Assembly (NCBI GenBank): GCA_947172415.1
Contig: OX359199.1
Span: 1-64,000, forward strand
Reading direction: 5' to 3'
DNA from: Chondrosia reniformis
Taxonomy: Eukaryota; Porifera; Demospongiae; Chondrillida; Chondrillidae
DNA length: 64,000 nt
Shown: piece by piece, positions 11,924-22,481 of the stretch
Layout: the number at the start of each line of letters is the position of its first letter
How positions within the stretch are numbered: the stretch's first letter is position 1
Translations under genes and position numbers: made by a program
The notes under the pieces: model-generated
Databases searched by the model: none
Told to the model about the DNA's origin: nothing
Seen by the model: only the letters and a program-made list of their open reading frames with translations

Positions 11924-12476
11924 TCAGATGTTAACTTCAGCAATTTCCTCAAGTTTGACCAAGTAGCCCTGCAGGTAGTAGAGAATCAATACGTACATGC
12001 AGTTAAGCTACGCATTCGTGCATACACTGTCACTTGCAATACAGACAAAATACCACTCACAAAGCCAGCCTCCTCAGCCCTGGATATTTCACCAGGAAAC
12101 TTAATGTGGAGGATTCTTTCCACCTGCCACGGGAATATTATGTAGGCACTTTTGCTGATTGCCAGCTCTTCCTTCTCCGGCATCGTGTTCTGTATGTAGA
12201 AAGTAAATTAATAACTTATGTTCTTACATGCAGGCCATGTGATTGCAAACTTACAAAAAGGGCAGTCTCAAAATTGTCCTCGAAGGACTCCCGGCCAGGC
12301 AGTGGCTCCTGTAGGAGCTCCAGGAACTTCGGTGGACACAACAGACTATCAAAGAACAACTATGGTAAGTCACGTATGCAGTTGTACATATTAGAAACTG
12401 TTGGTCCTCACCCATGTTCTTGAAATGATTGTTCGAGGGCAACAATGGCCTCTTCAAATGCACTTAGTACTGGCAT
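11924..12476 (-). CDS. Orphan 109-aa protein, four exons
   Basis: Exons 12476-12412, 12345-12255, 12189-12061 and 11968-11924 join with consistent phases (2, 0, 0) and canonical GT-AG sites to a 109-aa frame ending in a stop. The peptide is acidic and helical at the start (VLSAFEEAIVALEQSF), then has PPKFLELLQEPLPG, an aromatic segment (SAYIIFPWQVERI) and a Lys/Glu-rich end. I recognise no family. It could be the 3' part of a longer gene whose 5' exons I did not find, because the first exon lacks a strong 5' context. It sits between the DOK-like gene and the 3' end of the transposase, on the same strand as both. Exon continuity over three introns argues that it is or was a real gene. Confidence 0.5.
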
Positions 12477-12718
12477 CCTCTCAGAAATGACTGCTTTCTT
12501 TTTTGTGTAGAGTACTGTACAGTTTGGGTTGTATGTGCTAATTGCAAGGGCACAATGGTATTACCCTGGTGGTAGTGTGTAGATTAGTACTGTCTGTCTG
12601 GAGTGGTTAGCACAATTCTGTAGCAGCCATACCAGGTTAATTGAGTGACACCCAGATATACCTATATTATGTAGTCAAGCCACTGGTATGTCAGAATTTG
12701 GAATAATTGTCTTTAAGG

Positions 12719-12746
12719 TGCGTGTGTGTGTGTGTGTGTGTGTGCG
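12719..12746. repeat. GT microsatellite
   Basis: Alternating GT/GC-GT run followed by looser TG-rich sequence to about 12850. Further TG-rich runs occur at 13097-13122 and 13404-13434. No gene is supported between 12480 and 13565. Confidence 0.85.
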
Positions 12747-13567
12747 TGTGTGCCGTAAGTGTTTGTGCTAATGTACGTATGTATGTGAGTGGATGATGTG
12801 GGTATGGGGGTGTGGGGGTACATGTGTACATGTGTGGGTGCAAGTAGGTGTGTCACTGTAGTGTGCGTGTGTAGGAGTCTGTGGACTATATATCTGAAAT
12901 GCGTCATGCATGTCTAACAAAAGGCCGTGAACTAGGTGTGCATGTGTCAGTGTGGGGCTCGCTCAGGCTTGCCCCAATCACTATTGTACGTATGTTGGAG
13001 TGGGGTACGTTGCACTGAAGAGGCCCAATGAGGCCGAAACAGTGGCTTACCGGCTTACTGTCTGCAACTCCCTACTATCTACATACAGCTTGAATGGTGT
13101 GTGTGTGCATGCGTGTGTGTGTGTAATTTGGCATCACAGGGTGTTACAAATGAATATAGCCTAGCTAAAGCCTATACTTTTATATCAGTATCATCAGGGA
13201 AACATGCGATTACACATACGTTGTTGGTACATGTGTACATATTATTATACGATATATTGTACCAATTTTGCCCCATTCTTGCCAGGTTCAGTCAGCAGTG
13301 TGGTGGACACCAAGGGAGCTGGCTTTGCATGGTGATATGGGCAGTATCTACAATCAAATCAAGTTAATCTGTGTAACTTCTGTGTAGCACTTTGTTTTCA
13401 TGGTATGTGTGTGTGTGCGTGCATGTGTGTGTGTCTATATTAATATTATATATATATATATGTTGTCGACTGATCATTCATGCTCATGCCTGCAGACCAC
13501 ATGGAGATATGTACATGTGTACATGGTGTCATTCTGGGCAAGCATAATACAGAAATTTGGAGCAATG

Positions 13568-16500
13568 TCACAAAAAATGTTGTTTCAGACATACAAACTG
13601 TGACGTGGCTAGTGAAGGTGAAAAACAAGTGTGTGTGTTGTGTGGATGAAAGGAAAGTAGTCTGTCAGGTGTTGTAACTATGGTACTGCCTGTGCCTACT
13701 ATTTCATATGCATTGTAGTGTGGGTGAAATTCTAATAATATTAACTTTGACACAAACAAACATTGATCTTCATCAATGAAGATCTTGGTGATCCTCCCTA
13801 AGACAGGTAGATCGTCTGTCTTGCCGAGAACCACAATGTCCTCCGTCGTGTATTTCGTCCCAGATACTTGCACTTGCTTGATTCTGATAATAAAACAATG
13901 ATGATATACAAAATTTAAATAACAGTACATTGTTGTGATATTTAGCGTGTGTGCACATTTCAGTTTACTCACAAGCTCAGTGTGTTCTTGGCTGTTAGCC
14001 CAAGTCCAGCACCTTGCAGCAGCTCGCCCTCTGGCACCTTCCCCACTTCAACTGATGTTACTGCACATGCATGATGTAAAGTACGTACATAGGAGTAGAT
14101 ATTCTTGGATATAATCAAATGAGCAGAACTATTGGTGTCTACATATTGCACAATATAGAGATATATACATAATATCGAGTGTGACGAATGTGATAGGAGT
14201 ATTGCATATATTCATACGTACCTTTCCCAAGTTGCACATCTTTGTGCAGGAACTTTGCGGGACAGATCATCCTATAGCATTGCAAATGCTGGTGCCGCTT
14301 TGCAAGTGTCAGCGGTAAGTTGATATAGTTGCCTATAATCCTAGACAAATTCTTAAAGAAGGAGTGTTTAGCCTCGTACCTCATGCACCAATAATTCACC
14401 AGAGGCCCATACCTACATACGGATATAACAACATTTTTAAAGGAGGAAGTGGTTATGTACAATGTGCACATACATACCTAACAAAGTGGGCTTCTTAATT
14501 AAGTACTCACCTGGCTGTCCATGTAGGCAAATGCAACAAATAGTGCATTTTTGGTGTCAAGGTTCTTGAAGGGTACAGTTCCACCCAGGTGGAAAGAAAA
14601 GCCTCAATGAGGATTGCCATGTGTTCTGTGGTGGCCATTGAAACCTTCTGGGCGAACAGAAACTCCATGATATGGAGGAGCATGAGGAAGTGTTCCCAGT
14701 GAGCACTATCCTCAGGGACGACGTCTCCCACTAGGAGTGGGAGGAAACGCCCTAGGCACCACATTTCTGTAGCTACAATGTATAATGGAACATATGTATA
14801 AATAACATTAGCTATAGGACAGACTTGTACATAATAAATGCAATGGAGGTAAACTTGTCACAGCTATATATGTAAGTGTACCTGATTGCTTTAAATCCCC
14901 CGATTCCAAGTGGGTGGCGGCAATGTTCCCTCTTGGCCTGTTTGAACCCTCAATTGGTCCAAATTGGTAGGACTCAATCCGCCGGTTCAACTCAGTGACA
15001 CTTATTAGCGAGCTGTCAATGAGATGACTAAGCAGGTGCTTCACACACATTGGCAGCACTCCTTCTAGGACATCATGCATAATGTCTGGTAGTAGCCCCT
15101 CCGTTGTGTGGAAATACCTAAGGGTGTTTAGTATCGGATCCCTCACTACACCATAGGTAGTAGCCATGTGGTCATGGAGGGGACCTCCGAGGCTGGCACA
15201 ATGTCTCTGATGTGTGTCCCTGGTTCGTGGCTGAAACTCTCGCTCGTGAAACTACACATAAACCAATAATAATACAGTGTATGTTGTATCATGTACAGAT
15301 GCAAGTGTATGTACACACAAGTAGATACACATCCAAACACAAAACACACCTTCTGTTGCATCTCGGCATCTGTAGCCATGCAATATCGGCATTTTCTGAA
15401 GGCAGAGTTGAGTGCCTTGTAGCCTCCAATGAGCTGAGATGCAAGGTTGTCGGCAGACACTACAGTGACGGTTCCCCTAAATTTTCTTTCAGCTCCATCA
15501 AACTGGAAGTTGTGTCCCTCATCCTAAAAAGATTAAAATTAATCATCACATGCAGATTTAATAACCATGCACGATCAAACAGGCATGCCAATCTTATATC
15601 TCTATATATGTACCTCCAGCTTCTTCACAGCTTCCACAAAGGGCTCTAGAACAGCATCTATACCATGGGCCTGGATGACTGACACTTTCACAATGCTGAG
15701 GAGGCAGATGCTGTCAAGGGTGGAACGGAGTTTGGGGTCCAGGTTTCCCAATGTGTAATAGAATAGCCCTGTATATAGGACATATATGTTTACGTAAACA
15801 TTGATAATGGGTAATAATGTATAGATAGCATTACATACATACGTACCAAGCTTGTGCACTTTAGTATTAGATCCCAGTGGGTTGACAGCTTCAACGTCGT
15901 CATAATACAACTGAATTTGCAGAGCTGATTTGTCTTCCCGGAAAAGTGAGTTGTCCTTGTATGCCTGACTGTCACAGAAGTCCCCCATCACTCCCTCCGT
16001 GACAGAACAATGAGAGTTGCAGATCTACACACACAAGGTAATTAATTGGTATATTGTTTTCACATAATCAAAGTCAGTTTAGAAATTATGCAACCTACCT
16101 GGTCTCGAACAACCTCCATGTTCATGAGGTTCTGAAGGGACTCTATGATGGGGATGTCATAACACATGTCCTTTTCCTCCTTCATTGTTCCACCTTTTTG
16201 CACCATACGTGTTCCAACGACACGTCCAACAGGCTCCTGTAAATAGATGTGGATAAACATCACAATTGATAATTGACGTCATCATCCAATTAACATTCCT
16301 TCGCTTACATGCAAATGGTCTATTGCACATCTTCCATAGGCTGGACTGATATGCATGTGTATACAAACATAGTCTGTTTGTATAGTTGAATACTTACCAA
16401 GTAGCTGAAGTTTTCTTTGTAGTACTGCACTTGTTTATATTCTGTCATCAACCCTTCAAAGGGGTTATGGGAGACACCAGCTGAAGCTAATCTGCTCAGC

Positions 16501-17189
16501 ACCGTCTTTGTGTCTGCTTCTGGTAACCCGATGTCCTGTAAGGCTTCTCTAATTTCTCCTTTTACGTTGTGTATCACATCTTCACACAGGGATGATGCAC
16601 TCTGCACAACTTGGTTCAACGTTTTCTGTGTGAGACGTCCTTCCTCCCTTGTCTTGAGGATGAAAAGAGCAGCTGTTCTTTTGGGATCAGGCTCTTGGAT
16701 GGACACTGCACTCTCATCAGCATGTGTGCACGTGTAATCCAATTCAGCAGGCTCATGCTCGTAGCTATGGATGAAAGACACATCATGCAGATGTTAATGG
16801 TTTAATAATAATTGGTCCCTATACTGTAACACAGAAGCTGATGCATTGCAATATAGTGCACTATAGCGAATTATGCAATCCTATTACGCAGGTCCAAAGG
16901 GATATTCCCGTTTGTATTGCAGTAGAACGTATGCATGCATCACTTACTTTTCCGTTGGGGGAGTATTCTCGTCGCAAAATGGGAGAGGATCGCCAAGTAG
17001 ATGGCGGTGCTTCCTGTAGACATGTGATCTGAAGGATCCATAGACATTATACCTCATCGAACACCCTTCCACTCCACATTTCACTTGAAAATTGGGCTCG
17101 TACTGGTGAACCTCGCCGATGTGTCTTATCACTCCGCGCAAACTTGGCGCAGAATAATGAGTACAGAGCGAACACTTCCACTTAGACAT
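13568..17189 (-). CDS. EnSpm/CACTA-like transposase with N-terminal C2H2 fingers
   Basis: Eleven exons (17189-16948, 16764-16398, 16236-16099, 16024-15847, 15768-15614, 15523-15350, 15251-14882, 14766-14511, 14412-14222, 14060-13973, 13883-13568) join in frame to 824 aa. Residues 1-70 hold two C2H2 zinc fingers (CSLC..HIGEVH and C..C..HVYRKH). The core shows family marks of animal EnSpm-like transposases: YYDDVEAVNPLGS (probable first catalytic Asp), TVVSADNLASQLIGG, KCRYCMA, EGLLPDIMHDVLEGVLP, MWCLGRFLPLLVGD, HWEHFLMLLHIMEF, LTPKMHYLLHLP, YGPLVNYWCMRYEAKH. A small beta-rich C-terminal domain (VSGTKYTTEDIVVL) closes it. No stop, frameshift or missing block is visible, so it may be recently active. 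It is transcribed away from the partner ORF across a shared 1.7-kb interval. Catalytic residue assignment rests on similarity to Transposase_21-type motifs and is inference. Confidence 0.85.
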
Positions 17190-17390
17190 CGTCTTACATA
17201 GCGGCCAAACGTCTAGAAGAGAGATTACACCTACTGTGGAATGCTCATTAGCAAACTTTGGGTGTTACCTTATTCCTAGTCTACACTACTGTAGTCGGTC
17301 GCCGCTTAATCGAGCGCTAGACTCCAGGCAGTACTTCAGCTCCAGCAGTGAGCAAGCGGTTGCATTTGTGCTTCGTTCAGAACGTTAACC

Positions 17391-17620
17391 ATGGCGACTG
17401 CTTCTACGGGTATTAGAATTTTTGTCGTTCACGACCTCCAACGTGGTGGTCGACAGTACATGGCGGCCAGGAGGCTGCAGTCTACGCAAAGACCCACCTG
17501 TGGGCCAATATCCAGGCCGAGCCTGGATTCGGTGCGGAGAACAGCAAGGAGACAAAGGAGGCAATTATCCAGGGCTTCCTTCGCACTCAGCGGGACATGC
17601 GGACTGTGAGAGGTGAATAA
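17391..17620 (+). pseudogene. PPM1D-like fragment with internal deletion
   Basis: The opening frame reads from ATG through TGIRIFVVHDLQRGGRQYM, which aligns with the start of the phosphatase ORF at 7756 (LSIEVFADANKGSRKHM). The sequence then jumps, in another frame, to HGGQEAAVYAK, LWANIQAEPGF and KEAIIQGFLRTQRDM, the segment just after the DGHGG motif. The stretch between, including the motif-2 Asp, is gone. The junction is CATGG, a string present at both corresponding places in the 7756 copy, so a microhomology deletion explains both the loss and the frame change. A possible donor (GAGAG then GTGAAT) ends the similarity. It lies in the intergenic control region between the two divergent transposon genes. 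Confidence 0.7.
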
Positions 17621-17924
17621 ACCAACCAAATGAGAGCCAACTGACACACACAAGAGACCTGGAGACCACTAGAGTGCTCACACACAACTTATACACACTT
17701 ATGCTACTTTCAGAACTGCGTTAATGCAATACTACTTGACTATGGATTGATTACTTATGTGAACTTATTTAATTATATTGACTCTTCAGAATCTGTGTAT
17801 ATCATCCCATGTGCATGTGCATGTGTGTTTTGTTTTGTTTTGTGTCTTGTTTTGTTGACTGTATACAATGTCAGGTCCCCCATTCATACCAGCCTTGTGC
17901 TGAAGGGGTAACCTTAATAATAAT

Positions 17925-18715
17925 ACTATACACAAGAGACCTGGACTCCACTAGAGCGCGCTCACACAACTTATACACAAGAGACCAGGACTCCATTAGA
18001 GCACTCACACACAACTTATACACAAGAGACCAGCACTCAACTAAGCGCTCACACACAAGAGACCAGCACTCCACTAAGATCGCTCACACACAACTTACAC
18101 AAGAGACCTGGATTCCACTAGAGCGCTCACACACAACTTACACAAGAGACCAGCACTCTACTAGAGCGCTATCACACAACTTACACAAGAGACCAGCACT
18201 CCACTAGATTGCTCACACACAAGAGACCAGGACTCCACTAGATCGCTCACACACAACCTACGCAAGAGACGAGCACTCCACTAGAACGCTCACACACGAG
18301 ACCTGGACTCCACTAGAGCGCTCACACACACAACTTACACAAGAGACCAGCACTCTACTAAAGCGCTGACACACAACTTACACAAGAGACCAGCACTCCA
18401 CTAGAGCGCTCACACACAAGAGACCAGCACTCCACTAGAGCGCTCACACACAAGAGACCAGCACTCTACTAGAGCGCTCACACACAAGAGACCAGCACTC
18501 TACTAGAGCGCTCACACACAAGAGACCAGCACTCCACTAGAGCGCTCACACACAAGAGACCAGCACTCTACTAGAGCGTTCACACACACTAAAGACCAGC
18601 ACTCCACTAGAGCGCTCACACACAAGAGACCAGCACTCTACTAGAGCGTTCACACACACTAAAGACCAGCACTCCACTAGAGCGCTCACCACAAGAGACC
18701 AGCACTCTACTAGGC
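17925..18715. repeat. 34-bp minisatellite
   Basis: About 22 units of a 34-bp core (CACACAAGAGACCAGCACTC plus CACTAGAGCGCT), with longer variants that insert CAACTTA. It separates the PPM1D-like fragment from the promoter of the partner ORF. Open frames in it are periodic shadows. Confidence 0.92.
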
Positions 18716-18822
18716 ACAACAGCCTCAATACTGCTTACTGGGAAGAGCCTTTGGCGAAGAAGACGCCCATGGTCTTTGGAACATGTACTTAATGATATTC
18801 ATTCTTCCATACATCACGCACT

Positions 18823-18870
18823 GATCTCATTGGCCAAGGGACAGCCAATGAGATCTTTAATGTGACGTCA
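18823..18870 (+). promoter_or_regulatory. Probable promoter of transposon partner ORF: inverted CCAAT boxes and CRE
   Basis: A perfect 12-bp inverted repeat (GATCTCATTGGC at 18823-18834 and GCCAATGAGATC at 18844-18855) places two CCAAT boxes head to head. The palindromic cAMP-response element TGACGTCA follows at 18863-18870, 60 bp upstream of the ATG. Confidence 0.6.
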
Positions 18871-18930
18871 CGTGCACTGGTGGGAAATTTGAAGGTGAGA
18901 TATCTTGAACCTGTGATATTTTGAGAAGAG

Positions 18931-21802
18931 ATGGAGAGAAAAGTGTTGTTGTCGTTTAGTGGAGAAAAGCGGGTCGCAGTACTACCGCACGAACCTACTG
19001 GAGACTTAACTGACATCGTACAACAAGCGAAGACATTGTTCGTCGATCTAGCGGGCAAGGACACAGGAGACATATGTGTTCGAAGCTTCGATGAAGACTT
19101 CGAAGAGTGGGTTGATCTCGATCCTTCATTTGTGGCCAAGTCTAAAGAGAAGGTCCAAGTGGCGCTTCGCCAAATAAAGGTAAGTAACATTCTACGCACT
19201 CTCGATAGGCAATAGCTGTCTCACTGTGCTAGACAGTATGCACCCAGCTAGGAAATAGCTAAGTGCCCCACCCCCCTTTAGATAGTCCAAGATATTATCA
19301 TACATCTACAGCGTCATTCATGCATATCAGCTCAGCGCGTATATATACATACATTGATACATGTAGCCCATGCATCTTATTTCATGTCATGGCTATTTTA
19401 TGGCTGTTTTTTGGACATAATTTTCTGAGCTGACTGCCTGACCCATAGCTACCCACATTGTTTTCTGTAATACATTTTCTATACTATCTAGGAACCACTT
19501 GGTATTGCCACCAATGTGCCTTTGCAACCAGAGAGTGAACCTGAAGCAGAGGTAGGTTTTGCAAAATATTGTAATTAAACACAATAATGTAGAATTATAC
19601 AGGTATCCATAAGTTTAATTGAAAGCTAGCTCCCTATGTTACTATTGCATTATTCACGTTCACTTTGTTTCCCATGGGAATTGTAGCTCTACTCAAGATT
19701 GTCATCCAATAATTAAAAATTAATTATTATTTGAAGAAACCCAAAGCATATTGTAGAATATTCATGTTCTTCTTATCTGTTTATTGCTGGCCCTATATAT
19801 TCTGCAGGACATGCCACAAGCCAGTAGCTCCAGTGTCTGCCCAGCAGCCCCACTGTCTTCTGCTCCCAGGAAAAGACCCTTGGAAAAATCCCTCCCGGTT
19901 CCCTTTGTGTTACCGACTAACTTTCCCCCAGTAGTAGCTGCAGGGATACAAAACAAGCACCTCACCGGAAAGGCAATGGTGAAATTCATCACTGCTATTG
20001 CCAATTCCATTTTTCACCACAAGTCCTACCCGACGAGGGAAGAAAGAGAACATGTCGCGCGGCAATGTGTGAAAGCCTTCCCGTTCTTGGAATCGAACTG
20101 TGGGTCAGGACATGTAAGTGGAATTTTTAGTAAGTAAATTGCTACAGCATGCTATACTGGTCTTAAATATTACTCCTAGTACAGTACGTGTATGTGGTAT
20201 ATAATATATATGTCAGTTAAGTATACGTACACATTGTATTGAGTAAGCAACATGTGTACATTGATAACTATATTTGCATCTTTATCACTTTATACAGGGG
20301 TACCTTGTGATATGTCTCGAAGAACGAATGAAGTACCTGAGACGTCCTCATAAGTGCAGTCGGGTGGCTGAAGATGGAGCTAGTGCTCCTCCACCAAAGC
20401 GACCAGTCAAACCAGTCATGCCACAAGTGGCCCCAGTAGGAGTGAATGCTGTCGGGGAAGACAATGCCAGCCATGCCAGGAACACAAAGATGCTCCAGGC
20501 ACTCTACAAGCAGGTACGTATAGTGACATGTGTGTTATATCAAATTAAATCAATGTACACGTGTTGCTTACGTAATACCCAGTGATTGATCTTTGATATA
20601 TCAAAGGTATATGCAGTTATAGACATAAAATTCTTTCATCTAGCTCCTTATGCATGTACACACTATTGTATTATATGCAGTGCAAGCCCCATTACTTTAT
20701 TATATGTAGAGCATTCTACTGTCTCACTGAAATTACTGTACTCTGTCACTTTATTCACAGCTTCATCCAGATCCAGTGAGTGTGCAGGACCTGATGTCTA
20801 GAACTTTCTCTGCCAGGAGGACTATGCTGCAGGATCCTGGCCAGGTATTCAGCATCCATGGCTTTCTCGAGATGTATCCATTCTTGACCAAGTATGATCA
20901 AGTATGTTCAAAAAACTGTATAATTTTAATTATATTCACACAACAGTTGGGTGTATGCACGTGTGCATATGTGTAATGTATATATACAACTTTACAAATG
21001 CAGATCCAGCAAGAGTTTGATCGTGTGGTTGCTGAACAGTATGCGACCTTCCTTTCAGTTAAACTGCGTTGGCTAGAGTTACAGCCGCAGTTTCTAGAAC
21101 TGGCTACATCTGAACAAAACAGGCAGCTAATTTCAATGTTGGACAGACCTACAGATGAAATGGATGAAGGTTAGCCAATTTCTGTATACAGTTTTACAGT
21201 GCTAGTTTCTATGCAAGTACATACATGCAAAAGCCTTTTTAATTTTGATTCTTCCAATCCACATCCAAAAATACAGGAACTCTGAGTGTGTACTGCCTGG
21301 TGTTGATTGCGTACATGTTGCCGGACCCACATTCCAAACCTGATCACACAAAAGTGGTCAAGATTGTGCCAGTGAGTTGTTTGCTAATTATTTTACATAT
21401 ATATGGGGATGGTGTAGCTGTGTGCATGAGCATACATGCAACGGTATATATATAATGCATGCTTTATCTGATGTACTTCTCCTTAACATATATACTACGT
21501 AGGTGAATGCAGACCTGAAAGCAGAAGCTGCCAGCATGATGACTAAACAGTGCTGTCTTCTGGCCACTGGCTCAGTGGCTGCCATCAATGAGGTTTACCT
21601 TGTTGTGGAAAGACAAATTCTGTGTGCAGTTGCAAAGGGGACACAAGCAGTGGCAGCGTTATTTGCCTCCTTTTTTGTCTTCAACATCAGCTACCCAATT
21701 GGCACTACGTCCCTTTTTCAGTTCCTAGAAACTGTGTTTTTGAAAGCCAAAGTACCAAAGAAGCCAAGGCTTCAAAAGTTTATTGCCAGACTTGCTCTTT
21801 AA
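18931..21802 (+). CDS. Transposon partner protein (second ORF of EnSpm-like element)
   Basis: Eight exons (18931-19179, 19492-19551, 19808-20113, 20298-20513, 20761-20901, 21004-21169, 21277-21371, 21503-21802) join in frame to 510 aa. The N-terminus (residues 1-83) looks PB1-like: VLLSFSGEKRVAVLPHE then RSFDEDFEEWVDLDP. A Pro/Ser linker follows. The middle has the helical block TGKAMVKFITAIANSIF, YPTREEREHVARQCVKAFPFLE and GYLVICLEERMKYLRR, a pattern seen in accessory ORFs of animal EnSpm-like elements and in some SAM-domain-annotated fish proteins. The later part (LMSRTFSARRTML, IHGFLEMYPFLTKYDQ) is conserved in the same group. No catalytic motif is evident. A DNA-binding or regulatory partner role, like TnpA in plant CACTA elements, is inference. 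The frame is intact and divergent from the transposase. Confidence 0.75.
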
Positions 21803-22008
21803 TATTATTTTTGTATCATTCACTGTACTGCTTTTACTATGCTGTATCTATCCTTCACATGTGTTTCTTATGATGTGTGTCAGTCTACACTAAACTGCAA
21901 TTCAGCTAGAGGCATGCATGCATGGAAAAGTCAATGCATGTGTATGTAAACTGCATGAGGTTGTGAGAATTTGAACTGGAACCTGGATTTGTGGGATTAT
22001 GTTCTGGT

Positions 22009-22135
22009 GAGGTTCACACTTTACAAAGAGTGATTCTCACACCATTATGCTAGGAGTGACTATCACACTGAAATCTGGTGTGAGCCCTGTAGCAATCAAT
22101 TCACACCAATTTTTGGTGTGATCGTCACCCCACAT
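22009..22135. repeat. Right subterminal palindromic repeats
   Basis: Several copies of the same TGTGA/TCACA dyads as at the left end, spaced 15-35 bp, just inside the right TIR. Confidence 0.62.
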
Positions 22136-22146
22136 TTTTAACAGTG
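22112..22146 (-). repeat. Right terminal inverted repeat
   Basis: Ends in ATTTTTAACAGTG, the reverse complement of the left terminus, and is followed by TG. Confidence 0.82.
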
Positions 22147-22164
22147 TGGACACGTATAAACCAT

Positions 22165-22254
22165 CGCCACTTAAGGCTACCAGGCCGTCCGCCCAGGTAC
22201 ATAGCCCGACTGCCTGGGCGCATTAAGCCCTCGCCACTTAAGGCTACCAGGCCG
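22165..22254. repeat. Short direct repeat with hairpin, right flank of transposon
   Basis: A 23-bp string (starting CGCCACTTAAGGCTACC) occurs at 22165-22187 and 22232-22254, separated by a segment with the inverted arms CGCCCAGG and CCTGGGCG. The origin is unknown; it may be the end of another element. Confidence 0.6.
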
Positions 22255-22481
22255 CACTTCCCAGACAGTCACATACACAAGTACCAAGTTCGGAGGTGGT
22301 ACATTTGTTGCCATATAGTTGGTGTTGGAGTGAGGATGAGCTGCATTAGCTTGGAAGGGGAGGTCTTCGATGTGATTTGTAGACCTTGACCTATATAAAT
22401 GTAGATTTGAATTAATATATATTAAATTAATCAATGGGTACATTATGACACTATATACATGAATTAATGAGCACGCATATT

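Larger units (their letters stand above)
6444..22146. mobile_element. 15.7-kb EnSpm/CACTA-like DNA transposon with enclosed host-type genes
   Basis: The two ends form an imperfect terminal inverted repeat: 31 of 35 positions match, starting CACTGTTAAAAAT on the left and ending in its reverse complement on the right. CACTG termini are typical of the CMC (EnSpm/CACTA) superfamily. The element is flanked by TG on both sides, a possible 2-bp target-site duplication, which is weak evidence alone. Both ends carry subterminal copies of a short palindrome (GGTGTGA-n-TCACACC). Inside are a minus-strand transposase (13568-17189) and a plus-strand partner ORF (18931-21802), both frame-intact. PPM1D-like, DOK-like and orphan genes lie in the left 6 kb, and a PPM1D-like fragment lies between the two transposon genes. 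It is alternatively possible that the left TIR belongs to a separate non-autonomous copy and that the true left end has been missed; I found no second TIR between 6600 and 13500 by eye. Confidence 0.72.
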
